The notes below the pieces were generated by a model, which was not told the origin of the DNA, ran no database searches, and worked only from the letters and a program-made list of their open reading frames with translations. The translations under genes and the position numbers were made by a program. A DNA stretch of 64,000 nucleotides from Mageeibacillus sp. UBA5734 (GTDB lineage Bacteria; Bacillota; Clostridia; Saccharofermentanales; UBA5734): contig DIGA01000116.1 in NCBI GenBank assembly GCA_002419365.1, positions 13,506 to 77,505 on the forward strand, written 5' to 3'. Below, one piece after another: positions 27,674 to 36,500 of this stretch (position 1 is its first letter; each line of letters begins with the position of its first letter).

Positions 27674-30337
27674 TCAGAGTCCCAGCTGCTTGTGTGCCAG
27701 TTCGGCAGCTGCGGCCAGAGCCTTGTCGATCGCTGCGACGTCTTTGCCACCGGCCTGGGCCATGTCGGGCCGGCCGCCACCACCGCCGCCTGTGATCCGG
27801 GCGGCTTCACGGACGAGGTTACCCGCATTGGCACCTGCCTGGACAGCCTCAGGACTGGCCATCGCGACCAGTGCTACTTTCCCTTCCTGGCTGCTGGCCA
27901 GGACAACAACAGCCGGGGCAATTTTGTCCCGCAGACGATCGGCTGCCTGGCGCAGCTGGTCGGCATCCGGTGTGTCGAGGCGTGCGGTGAGGATTTTGAA
28001 CGAACCGGCTACAATCGCCTGGGCAGCGAGCTCATCGGCTGCTCCAGCTGTCCGGCGAGCCTGCTCGGCTTCAATCTGCTTTTCGAGTTCTCTGGTCCGG
28101 TTGAGCAGGACTTCGACTCGGTGGGGGACCTCGTTGGCGGGCGCTTTGACCATCTGGCCCATTTTGAGCAGCAGGTCATCTTGCTCACGGACCCAGGCCA
28201 GGGCAGCCTGTCCAGTGATGCCTTCAATCCGGCGTACACCGGCTGCGACACCGCTCTCGGAAACCAGACGGAAGAGACAAGCTTCAGCAGACTGCTTCAG
28301 GTGGGTCCCACCGCACAATTCCTGGCTGAAATCACCAACGCGCACGACACGGACCTGGTCGCCGTACTTTTCATCAAACAAAGCCATGGCGCCAGACTGG
28401 CGTGCCTCATCGAGCGACATCACATCCGTCTGGACAGCAAGATTCTCCAGGATCACACCATTGACAATCTGCTCCACCTGGGCCTTTTCGGCAGCGGTCA
28501 TCGGCTGGAAATGAGAGAAGTCGAAACGCAGGCGATCCGGCGAGACAGCCGATCCGGCCTGGGCCACATGGTCACCCAGGACCTGGCGCAACGCTTTGTG
28601 CAGGATATGGGTCGTTGTATGGTTACGGGCGGTCGACAGTCGGGCGGTGCGGTCCACTGTCAGTGCAACTGCCTCTCCCTGCGCCAGGCTGCCTGTTTCG
28701 ACGATGGCACTGTGCAAGTAGATACCCTCTGCGGTTTTTGTCGTGTCGAGCACCCGTGCGGTGCCGGTGCGGCCGGAAATCTGGCCGACATCACCGGTCT
28801 GGCCGCCGGCAGCACCGTAGAAAGGTGTGCGGTCTGTGATCAGGGTGATTTTCTGGTTTTCAACGGCCAGGTCCGAAAGGCTCAACGTTTCACTGGCTTC
28901 GTCGGTGACCAGGATGGCTTTGATCACACCTTCGTCAGTCAAGGTCTCATAGCCCGTGAACACAGTCGGCACCGTTCGATCAACACCCTCAGGCAGGCTG
29001 CCCTGTCCCCACGCAGAACCGACCTTCTCCCGCAAGGCTTTGCGGGCCATATCTTTTTGCCGGTTCATCTCGGCACGGAAACCGTCTTCATCGATCTCAA
29101 GGCCCTGTTCCGCGGCAATTTCCCGGGTCAGGTCAAGCGGGAATCCGTATGTATCATGGAGCTTGAAAACATCCTCACCGGACAGGCGCAACCGGCCTTC
29201 GGCCCGGGACTTCTCCATCATCTGCTCGAGGATGGCAGTGCCCTGGGCGATGGTTTCGGCAAAACGCTCTTCTTCGGTACGGATGACCTTGGTGATGTAA
29301 TCCTGCCTGGCTTCAAGTTCGGGATAAGCGGACCTGGATTCGCGCACGACAATGGAGCACACATCATACAGGAATGGCTTATCGATGCCGAGCAGGCGGC
29401 CAAAACGGGCCGCACGGCGCAAGAGGCGGCGCAGAACATAACCGCGGCCTTCGTTCGACGGGATGATGCCATCCGAAATCATCATGGTCGTGCTGCGGAT
29501 GTGGTCGGTGATGACTCGGATCGCGACATCGGTCTTCTCATCCTGGCCATACTGGACCGAGGCTTTGGCACAGACATAGTCCAGGATCGCACGGACGGTG
29601 TCGACTTCGAACAGATTGCCCACGCCCTGCATGATGACGGCAAAGCGCTCAAGTCCCGCACCTGTGTCGATGTTTTTCTTGGCCAGCGGCGTATAGGTGC
29701 CGTCCTCCTCTTTATTGAACTGGGTGAAGACCAGGTTCCAGAACTCGACATAGCGGTCGCAATCACAGCCGACCTGGCAGGTTGGGCTGTCACAGCCGAA
29801 TTCCTCACCGCGGTCAAAATAGATCTCCGAGCAGGGGCCGCAGGGACCCGTACCGTGTTCCCAGAAATTATCTGCCTTGCCGAGGCGGAAAATCTTCGAT
29901 TCCGGCAGACCCACATCCTGGTGCCAGATGTCGTAGGCCTCGTCATCCTCGAGGTAGACGGTCACAAACAGGCGATCTTCGGGGATTTCCATGACTTTTG
30001 TGCAGAATTCCCAGGCCCATGGGATAATTTCCTTTTTGAAATAGTCGCCAAACGAGAAGTTGCCCAGCATCTCGAAATACGTGCCATGGCGGCTCGTCTT
30101 GCCGACGCGCTCGATATCCGGGGTGCGGATGCATTTCTGGCAGGTCGTGACTCGCGGTGCTGGCGGTGTCTGGGCACCGGTGAAATAGGGTTTCAGCGGT
30201 GTCATCCCCGCATTGATCAGCAGGATCGAGGGGTCGTTCTTGGGCACCAGCGGGAAACTGGGCAGGCGCAAGTGTTCCTTAGATTCAAAGAAAGCCAGGA
30301 ATTTCTCCCGGATGTCATTCAGACCGAGTGGTTGCAT
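27674..30337 (-). CDS. alaS: Alanyl-tRNA synthetase
   Basis: 887 residues from the ATG at 30337 (AAGGAG at 11 bases). Class II core near the N-terminus (FESKEHLRLPSFPLVPKNDPS, MLGNFSFGDYFKKE), a CQVGCDCDRY cysteine insert, tRNA recognition and editing domain (RNHTTTHILHKALRQVLG, ELCGGTHLKQS) and a C-Ala domain with GGGGGGRPDMAQAGG. Length and order are standard. It charges tRNA-Ala and edits mischarged Ser or Gly. The upstream gap holds repeat element B. Confidence 0.97.
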   Translation of the reverse strand: MQPLGLNDIREKFLAFFESKEHLRLPSFPLVPKNDPSILLINAGMTPLKPYFTGAQTPPAPRVTTCQKCIRTPDIERVGKTSRHGTYFEMLGNFSFGDYFKKEIIPWAWEFCTKVMEIPEDRLFVTVYLEDDEAYDIWHQDVGLPESKIFRLGKADNFWEHGTGPCGPCSEIYFDRGEEFGCDSPTCQVGCDCDRYVEFWNLVFTQFNKEEDGTYTPLAKKNIDTGAGLERFAVIMQGVGNLFEVDTVRAILDYVCAKASVQYGQDEKTDVAIRVITDHIRSTTMMISDGIIPSNEGRGYVLRRLLRRAARFGRLLGIDKPFLYDVCSIVVRESRSAYPELEARQDYITKVIRTEEERFAETIAQGTAILEQMMEKSRAEGRLRLSGEDVFKLHDTYGFPLDLTREIAAEQGLEIDEDGFRAEMNRQKDMARKALREKVGSAWGQGSLPEGVDRTVPTVFTGYETLTDEGVIKAILVTDEASETLSLSDLAVENQKITLITDRTPFYGAAGGQTGDVGQISGRTGTARVLDTTKTAEGIYLHSAIVETGSLAQGEAVALTVDRTARLSTARNHTTTHILHKALRQVLGDHVAQAGSAVSPDRLRFDFSHFQPMTAAEKAQVEQIVNGVILENLAVQTDVMSLDEARQSGAMALFDEKYGDQVRVVRVGDFSQELCGGTHLKQSAEACLFRLVSESGVAAGVRRIEGITGQAALAWVREQDDLLLKMGQMVKAPANEVPHRVEVLLNRTRELEKQIEAEQARRTAGAADELAAQAIVAGSFKILTARLDTPDADQLRQAADRLRDKIAPAVVVLASSQEGKVALVAMASPEAVQAGANAGNLVREAARITGGGGGGRPDMAQAGGKDVAAIDKALAAAAELAHKQLGL

Positions 30338-30445
30338 GGTGGTCACGTCTCCTTGCCGGATGTTGGGCCTTCTCAATAGGGCCATTCATTATCCGGAATA
30401 GTTTACACGAATCAGCAAGGACGGGCAACTAGCCGCCACAGGTGG

Positions 30446-31000
30446 CTCTTTGCTTAATACCGTGAAAGGCAGGTCAGAACTGGATTTCTTGCAGTCGCAG
30501 CCATTGATCAGCTTGACGGTCAATCAAGCAGTGAAACGTGCACCCTGGAACGTTTATTTTCCGCTCTGGGGGCCACCTGCCGCGCCATCCCTGGCCCCGG
30601 ATCGTGAAATTTCACAATTACGGGCCAGGGTGGTGTTTGACACATATCCTGACACGAACCTCAAACCGCCTGCGGCTGTAGGATCAGCAGGGTTCCTTAT
30701 CTGAACTTCCGGAAAACGACCTCGACCTGAAAGTTGAAATTTCAAAAACCAGGTCGGGGTCGTTTTCGTGCAACAACGAACTATCAAACCTCAGAGAGCC
30801 TGCGGCTGTAACCTTTGGCGTCACTGACCCACGAGGTGCATGAATGTTCAGGGTGGCCCCGGATCGTGCAACTTCCGCTCTGGGGGTCACCCTTCGCGCG
30901 ACCCCTGGCCCCGAATCGTGCAGTTTCCGCCGAAAGGGTCACCCTTCTTCATGCGCCACCCCTGTCTCTTAATAGTCTTTTCACGGTAATAAGCAAAGAG
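30446..31000. repeat. Palindrome-cluster element, copy B (MITE-like)
   Basis: 555 non-coding bases filling the gap between alaS and DUF1015. The ends CTCTTTGCTTAATACCGTGA (30446) and TCACGGTAATAAGCAAAGAG (31000 end) are 22-bp inverted repeats with one mismatch. CCACAGGTGG lies immediately left (30436-30445) and again 2 bases right (31003-31012), a possible target duplication. Internal hairpins: 30589-30630 (CCCTGGCCC arms, GTGAAATTTCAC centre), 30713-30766 (27-bp arms, TTGAAATTTCAA centre), 30851-30892 (GGGTG...CACCC). CCTGCGGCTGTA occurs twice (30669, 30801). The last 48 bases nearly equal the end of copy C. Short frames in it have no homology I recognise. Confidence 0.82.
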
Positions 31001-31067
31001 CCCCACAGGTGGCTCCCGGACTGCTGGTTTCCGACACCAGGCTGGTCCATCCGTAATTAATCTGTGA

Positions 31068-31073
31068 TAGAAT
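31068..31073 (+). promoter_or_regulatory. Extended -10 box for DUF1015-DUF2298
   Basis: TGATAGAAT (TG-n-TAGAAT) about 54 bases before the DUF1015 ATG. The -35 region is weak. Confidence 0.5.
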
Positions 31074-31126
31074 CTGGTTTGAACGAAAATACGGAATCAT
31101 CCAGTCCTTGAAAGGGGTATCCCGAC

Positions 31127-32434
31127 ATGTCCCAGTCACTTCCCCAAACGACCCAGGCTGAACAAAGCGCGCTTGCTGCTTCTCTGGGTGTCGCTATCCC
31201 GGAACTTTATATTCCCAGAACCGGCATTGATCTGTCACGATGGGCTGTCGTGGCCTGTGACCAGTACACCTCCCAGCCAGAGTACTGGCAGCAGTCAGAG
31301 GCTCTCGTTGGTGATGCCCCTTCCACACTGCGCCTGGTGCTACCGGAAATTTATCTGGAACATCCCGGAGACACGCCAGTCGAAAGCAGAATCGCCCGCA
31401 TCAACCAGACCATGGCGGAGTACCTCGACCAGGGTATCCTGGTTCCCCTGGCACCGGGCTGTATGGTCATTGATCGGGAGACCCGCTTGCATCCGAGCCG
31501 CAAAGGTTGGTTGATTGCCATCGATCTGGAGCGATATGATTTCACACCAGGCAACAGGGAACTGACCCGGGCGACGGAAGGAACGGTTCTCGACCGCATT
31601 CCTCCGCGCCAGGCCATCCGCAAAGATGCTTTGCTGGAACTCCCCCATGTCCAGCTGCTGATTGACGACCCGGACCGGACTGTGATCGAGCCCCTTTACA
31701 CAGCCTTGTCGCAAGAAGTGCCTCTGTATGCAACAGAGCTGGCACAAGAAGGCGGCTCGGTCAGAGGCTGGCATGTGCCATCTGACAACACGCTGCTGGA
31801 GACTGCTTTGAAGGCCCTGGGCCAGCTGGCGTCACTCAAGGACTACGGGTTGCTTTTTGCCGTCGGGGATGGCAACCACTCTCTGGCCACCGCCAAAGCC
31901 CACTGGAACAGCATCAAAGACGAGGTCGAACCAGACCATCCAGCCCGTTATGCCCTGGCTGAGATCATCAACATCCATGACCAGGGACTCGACTTTGAAC
32001 CGATCCACCGGGCCGTCTTCAATGTCGAATTTGAACGCTTCCTGGATCATGCCGACCGTTTCTTCAAAAAACAGCTGGCTGCCATGGTCAAGCCTGAACA
32101 GGCCTTGATCCAGCTTGTGCCGGTTTATGGACCTGGTTTCAAGACTGACCTGTCAGTCCCGCTCCAGCCAGGCGATCTGCTCGTCGGGGCCATCCAGGCC
32201 ATGCTGGACGATCTGGTGGTCCGGCATCCTGATGTCCGGCTCGACTACATCCATGGCGAAGAAGTCGTACGGGAACTCTCGGGCAAAGGGGCTGTCGGTC
32301 TGATCCTACCGCCGCTTGAGAAATCCGAATTTTTTGGCATCATTGCGCGGGATGGCATCTTGCCGCGCAAAACCTTCTCCATGGGTGAGGCCTTCGAAAA
32401 ACGCTACTATTTCGAAAGCCGGCGGATCCGCTGA
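31127..32434 (+). CDS. DUF1015 family protein
   Basis: 435 residues, soluble. It matches DUF1015: DQYTSQPEYWQQSEALVGDAPS, FAVGDGNHSLATAKAHWNSIK (the most conserved stretch) and LPRKTFSMGEAFEKRYYFESR at the end. The family is widespread in Clostridia, sometimes near serA/serC, and has no proven reaction; the GDGNHSLATAK motif suggests a nucleotide- or metal-binding enzyme. The SD is GAAAGGGG. The next gene begins 2 bases after its stop. Confidence 0.88.
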   Translation: MSQSLPQTTQAEQSALAASLGVAIPELYIPRTGIDLSRWAVVACDQYTSQPEYWQQSEALVGDAPSTLRLVLPEIYLEHPGDTPVESRIARINQTMAEYLDQGILVPLAPGCMVIDRETRLHPSRKGWLIAIDLERYDFTPGNRELTRATEGTVLDRIPPRQAIRKDALLELPHVQLLIDDPDRTVIEPLYTALSQEVPLYATELAQEGGSVRGWHVPSDNTLLETALKALGQLASLKDYGLLFAVGDGNHSLATAKAHWNSIKDEVEPDHPARYALAEIINIHDQGLDFEPIHRAVFNVEFERFLDHADRFFKKQLAAMVKPEQALIQLVPVYGPGFKTDLSVPLQPGDLLVGAIQAMLDDLVVRHPDVRLDYIHGEEVVRELSGKGAVGLILPPLEKSEFFGIIARDGILPRKTFSMGEAFEKRYYFESRRIR

Positions 32435-32436
32435 TC

Positions 32437-34875
32437 ATGTCCGGCGCACCGGTATTACCCACCGGTTCGTTCGTCGGTGGCCGTTTCAGCTACTCTTTAC
32501 GTGTACTGATCGCCTGGGCTGGCGTTTTATTGCTGGTCCCGGGCGTTTCTTTTTGGGCGCTGGGCCCCAGTGCACTGGCATTTTTGCGCTGGTGGCTCAC
32601 GCTGCTGATGCTTGGCGCCATGGCTTGGCCGCTGGCACAGTTTGTGTTTGGTCGCGTGTCCCGAACCCTGGCTTATCTGCCTGCCAAGGCTGTCGGATTG
32701 TTCCTGTTGAGCGTGCTCCATTGGGAAAGTGGCTACCTGTTTCATCTCGGTCTGACCCGAAACTCACTCTTCGTTCTCATTCTGTTGCTTTTTGCCTTGA
32801 TCTGGTTCTCCGCCTTCCAGTCATTTTCCAGGCGCCTGATCCCAGCCCGCTGGAGCCAACAGCTCTTTACGGCCGCTCTGGCTGAACTGTTCTTCAGCAG
32901 CCTGCTCTTGGCAGGTGCTTACCTGCGCACATTCAAACCAGCCCTCGACAGTCTGGAAAAATTCATGAACGTCGCCTTCATCAACAGCATCTTGCGCAGT
33001 CCTGGCTTGCCGGCGGCAGATCCCTGGCTCGCGGGTGACACAATCAATTACTACTATTTTGGCCATTACACCTACGCTCTCCTGACCCGTCTCACAGGTC
33101 TTGCAACACCGGTGGCCTACAATCTGGGGATGGCAACGGTGTGGGCCTTTGGGGCCAGTCTCAGTCTGGTCTTGGGAGTGGGGATGATCCGCCTGGCTCA
33201 GCAATCATCCTTTCAGCACATCGATGGGTCTAACGGGACCAGGATGCGGCCTGATTCAAGGGCAGCCCTGCTGGTACAGGCGGCCGGCGGCCTTCTGTCC
33301 CTCTTGCTGGTCAACGTCGGGGGTAACAGCCATGCTTTTTTCTACAGCGACCATGGCCCAGGCAAAACCATCGTCAGCTGGCTTGCCTCTCGAGGGCTAC
33401 CGGTCGGGAATTTCAGCCAGGCTTACTGGTTTCCCAATGCAACCCGTTTCATCGGCTACAATCCGGAAACGGCTGACAAAACGATCCATGAATTCCCTGT
33501 CTATTCCTATCTGGTCTCCGATCTGCACGCCCATGTCATCAACCTGACACTTGTCCTCCTGTTCCTGCTGCTGCTGCTCAATCTGTTTGCCCGTGCCACA
33601 GCCACTGGGAAAACCAGCCAGTACGACCGTGAGACAGTTGTCCAGTCAATTTCTGCCCATTCACTGTGGCAGGAATGTCGCACGGCCCTGTCCCTGCCGG
33701 AAATCTGGGCCCTGGGGGTCTGTCTGGCGATTTTCATGATGCAGAACTACTGGGATTTTGTCATCTACTTGCCGGTGTCTGTCGTTGTGCTGCTGGCTGG
33801 AAACGCGTTTTCCCTGGCAGGCCAAAGGCCTGGCACCTTCCTGTTGGCCGCCATACGCCGGACGGCGTTCCAGGTTCTCACGCTCCTGTCCCTTGCTTTT
33901 ATCTTGACAGCCCCTTTCCAGGCCCACTTTGATCCCATGAGCAGCCAGGTTGCCTTCAGTTCTGTGCGAACACCGTTCTGGCAACTGCTGGTTCTGTGGG
34001 GACCGCACATCCTGGCGGGGTTTGCTGGCAGCATGGCTCTCATCTCCAGGCGGAAAGCCCGTGCAGAGTTCCGGCCAGTCGACGGTCTGGCTATCGCATT
34101 ATTCATCTATGGCCTGGTCCTGGTCCTGGCTCCGGAAATCTTTTACGTCGTCGACATTTATTCTGGCGACTACAAGCGGGCCAACACCATGTTCAAGTTC
34201 ACCTACCAGGCCTTTGTCCTGCTGGGATTGGGCTGGTCGTATGTTCTCGTTCGGCTGGCCCAGGTCCGGTCCTGGCGCAGACTGACCGCCCTTCTTTTAG
34301 CAGGATTGCTGGTCATGCCCGGATGGTTCCCCGGTCTGGCGACCCGGCAATGGTACGGCGAGCTGACCCGGATCAATCAGCAGGGGCTCGATGGCCTGGC
34401 CCCCCTGGGTCAGAAAAATTCGCCCCAAGTGGCAGGCGAAGCCTTGGGTGAACTGAGTGATGACCTCCTGGCCATCAACTGGCTGAACACGAATGTTCAA
34501 GGTCAGCCGGTCATTCTGGAAGCTGCAGGTCCCAGCTATACCGACACTGGACGGATAGCCACCTTCACGGGCCTGCCGACTGTGATCGGCTGGGAAACCC
34601 ACGAATGGCTATGGCGGACAAGCCCCAGCCAGCCCAGTGCCTATGGCGATCTCGTCAAACCACTCCAGGATGATGTACGCCTGATGTACACCACCACAGA
34701 CCAGGACCTTAGGCTGGAACTCCTGTCGCAGCACCAGGTTGCGTACATCGTGGTCGGTGCCATTGAGCAGACCACCTATGGCACGGACCTGCAAATGGAC
34801 AGCCTGGTCAGCTGTGGCATGGTCGTTTTTGAATCAAAGACGCTCAAACTCATCCACGTGGGAGTGCTAGGATAA
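32437..34875 (+). CDS. DUF2298 polytopic membrane protein
   Basis: 812 residues with about 14 or more hydrophobic segments. Diagnostic for DUF2298: PGLPAADPWLAGDTINYYYFGHY (shown in part), AYNLGMATVWAFGASLSL, EFPVYSYLVSDLHAHVINL and DYKRANTMFKFTYQAFVLLG. The topology is like GT-C glycosyltransferases (many helices, acidic D-x-D-like loops, soluble end from about 640), so transfer of a lipid-linked sugar is a reasonable inference, not proven. It starts 2 bases after DUF1015 with no good SD, implying coupling. Confidence 0.85.
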   Translation: MSGAPVLPTGSFVGGRFSYSLRVLIAWAGVLLLVPGVSFWALGPSALAFLRWWLTLLMLGAMAWPLAQFVFGRVSRTLAYLPAKAVGLFLLSVLHWESGYLFHLGLTRNSLFVLILLLFALIWFSAFQSFSRRLIPARWSQQLFTAALAELFFSSLLLAGAYLRTFKPALDSLEKFMNVAFINSILRSPGLPAADPWLAGDTINYYYFGHYTYALLTRLTGLATPVAYNLGMATVWAFGASLSLVLGVGMIRLAQQSSFQHIDGSNGTRMRPDSRAALLVQAAGGLLSLLLVNVGGNSHAFFYSDHGPGKTIVSWLASRGLPVGNFSQAYWFPNATRFIGYNPETADKTIHEFPVYSYLVSDLHAHVINLTLVLLFLLLLLNLFARATATGKTSQYDRETVVQSISAHSLWQECRTALSLPEIWALGVCLAIFMMQNYWDFVIYLPVSVVVLLAGNAFSLAGQRPGTFLLAAIRRTAFQVLTLLSLAFILTAPFQAHFDPMSSQVAFSSVRTPFWQLLVLWGPHILAGFAGSMALISRRKARAEFRPVDGLAIALFIYGLVLVLAPEIFYVVDIYSGDYKRANTMFKFTYQAFVLLGLGWSYVLVRLAQVRSWRRLTALLLAGLLVMPGWFPGLATRQWYGELTRINQQGLDGLAPLGQKNSPQVAGEALGELSDDLLAINWLNTNVQGQPVILEAAGPSYTDTGRIATFTGLPTVIGWETHEWLWRTSPSQPSAYGDLVKPLQDDVRLMYTTTDQDLRLELLSQHQVAYIVVGAIEQTTYGTDLQMDSLVSCGMVVFESKTLKLIHVGVLG

Positions 34876-34879
34876 ACAA

Positions 34880-34905
34880 AGAGCTGCCATTGACTGGCAG
34901 CTCTC
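34880..34905. terminator. Hairpin between convergent DUF2298 and LysM genes
   Basis: AGAGCTGCCA-TTGAC-TGGCAGCTCT is a perfect 10-bp stem placed 5 bases after the DUF2298 stop. T-tracts are poor on both strands, so termination strength is uncertain. Confidence 0.55.
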
Positions 34906-34941
34906 TGGATCATGCAGTTCTTTGATTCCCGGGGACAAAGG

Positions 34942-36396
34942 TCACTGGGGTGGAATCTTGATTTTCTGGCCCAGTTGCAAATTGTCCGACGTCAGGCCAT
35001 TGTAATCCTTGATCTTGTCAATAGTCGCTTGGGAACCATCCCCCAGATATTTGACGGCAATGGAGTAGAAGGTATCTCCGGATTTGACAGTATGGACCGT
35101 CCCCTGGTCAGGAGCTGCCGTGGTTTCCGTTGGCTCAGGTGTCGTTTCTGCCGTGGTTTCCTCACTGGTTGTCTCTTCCGGAGTGGTCTCTTCAGTTTCT
35201 TCCGGCTCTGTGACAAGGATCTCGTCTGTTTCCTCGGTTGCCTCTGTCTGGATGGTCGTCTCGGATGGCAAGGTTGTTTCGCCATCTTTGCCGAAAATCA
35301 TGTTGAAAATGGCAAAAACCGCACCAATGGTCACTGCTGTGATCACCATGTACAGGGCGAGGCGGCGAATCCGGCCGTTCTCATCCCGTGGACGTTCGAA
35401 ATAGCCCTTGTCATAAGGTGTTTCTTCCTCGTCCGGGATTTCATGTTGCTCTGGCTCGGCAGGGGTCGTCATGGCCAGGGCATCCGGGCCTTTAGCTGCA
35501 GCGGGTTTGGCAGCCTGGCTGTACTTGCCTGCTGGCTGGTTGAACTTGCCAGTCACCTGGCCAAACAGTCCTCCCTCCGCAGCAACGCGCGAGGGTGCAG
35601 GCCGTACCGGCTTGTCTGTGGTCCGGATGGACTCGACAAAGCAGGCGATGATCTGCATCGGAACACCAGGCAGCTTGGCCGACGCAGCCGTGATGATCAG
35701 GCCAGCTGCATCAGACTGGTCCTCTGCCTCGTACAGCAGGCGCAAAATCTCGCGCTGGCCCAGGGTGGTGATGATTTCCTTGTTGCAGACGATCACGCAA
35801 TCGTCTGGCTGCAGCTGTGCAATATTGGAATACCGGACCGTTCCAGCTACACCAGCACAATAGATATCCTGGCCGAGGACCGGCTTGCCGTGGTAGTCGA
35901 CAGGCTCCAGGGTGATGTCATCGTGTGTCAGCGGGTACAGGGCATCATTGCGGTAAAGATAGGCACACCCATGGCCCATGGTGATCGCAGCCAGTTCGGC
36001 ATCTTTGACCATGACACCGGCAAAATAAGGCTGACGTGCATTTTCGTGCTGCAGGGAACCACGGCCGGCGATTTCGACCGCACATTCAGCGAGCTCATTG
36101 ATCTCGGCGTCGATGTTGCGGATGTTTTGCTTGACATCATTGAGAATCCGCTCCAGAGCCTTGTGCGCCCGGGATGAAACCAAGTCATCCTGGACATGGC
36201 TGGCTGGATGGGCAAAGGCAGCATAGAAAAAGCCACGATCCTCCCGGTCGAGAGTCGCATCACAGGCCCGGTGCTCACGCCGGGTCGTCAGGCGGCCATC
36301 GAGATAATAGCCATCGAAAATGCCATTGCCAGGAAAATATCGGGCGGTAACGGTCGCTGCCAGACGGGTCAGCGCCGGATGGGGCGATTTTGCCAT
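34942..36396 (-). CDS. PP2C-like (probably inactive) domain, membrane helix and extracellular LysM
   Basis: 484 residues from the ATG at 36396 (AGGAGG). Residues 1-255 follow the PP2C/SpoIIE pattern (FFYAAFAHPASH where active enzymes have a DGMGG-type motif, and ITMGHGCAYLYRNDALYPLTHDD where they have GDSRAYL), but the metal-binding Asp positions are lost. One membrane helix lies at about 345-370 (LYMVITAVTIGAVFAIFNMI), then a Glu/Thr-rich linker, then a C-terminal LysM (TVKSGDTFYSIAVKYLG, about 430-484) outside the cell. It probably links wall binding to a cytoplasmic sensor domain. An extended -10 (TGCTATAAT) is at 36430-36435. Confidence 0.78.
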   Translation of the reverse strand: MAKSPHPALTRLAATVTARYFPGNGIFDGYYLDGRLTTRREHRACDATLDREDRGFFYAAFAHPASHVQDDLVSSRAHKALERILNDVKQNIRNIDAEINELAECAVEIAGRGSLQHENARQPYFAGVMVKDAELAAITMGHGCAYLYRNDALYPLTHDDITLEPVDYHGKPVLGQDIYCAGVAGTVRYSNIAQLQPDDCVIVCNKEIITTLGQREILRLLYEAEDQSDAAGLIITAASAKLPGVPMQIIACFVESIRTTDKPVRPAPSRVAAEGGLFGQVTGKFNQPAGKYSQAAKPAAAKGPDALAMTTPAEPEQHEIPDEEETPYDKGYFERPRDENGRIRRLALYMVITAVTIGAVFAIFNMIFGKDGETTLPSETTIQTEATEETDEILVTEPEETEETTPEETTSEETTAETTPEPTETTAAPDQGTVHTVKSGDTFYSIAVKYLGDGSQATIDKIKDYNGLTSDNLQLGQKIKIPPQ

Positions 36397-36429
36397 ACGT
36401 TCAAGTCCTCCTGTTTGGTGCAGTTCTAC

Positions 36430-36435
36430 ATTATA
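36430..36435 (-). promoter_or_regulatory. Extended -10 box for the LysM gene
   Basis: Minus-strand TGCTATAAT, 34 bases before the ATG, in the 104-base gap after cca. No strong -35. Confidence 0.55.
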
Positions 36436-36500
36436 GCACAGAACGTCCGGCGCTATGTTGCAGTACGGTTGCATTTGACAAAACGACGTCTAACAGCTGT

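Noticed and set aside
27254..30379. Open plus-strand frame of 1041 codons antisense to alaS
   Set aside because: It is an exact shadow of alaS and HIT produced by GC-rich third positions; the translation has no domain pattern and the opposite strand encodes fully conserved proteins.
30450..31060. Short frames (60-84 codons) inside repeat element B
   Set aside because: Compositionally determined by GC-rich palindromes, no SD and no similarity between copies at protein level.
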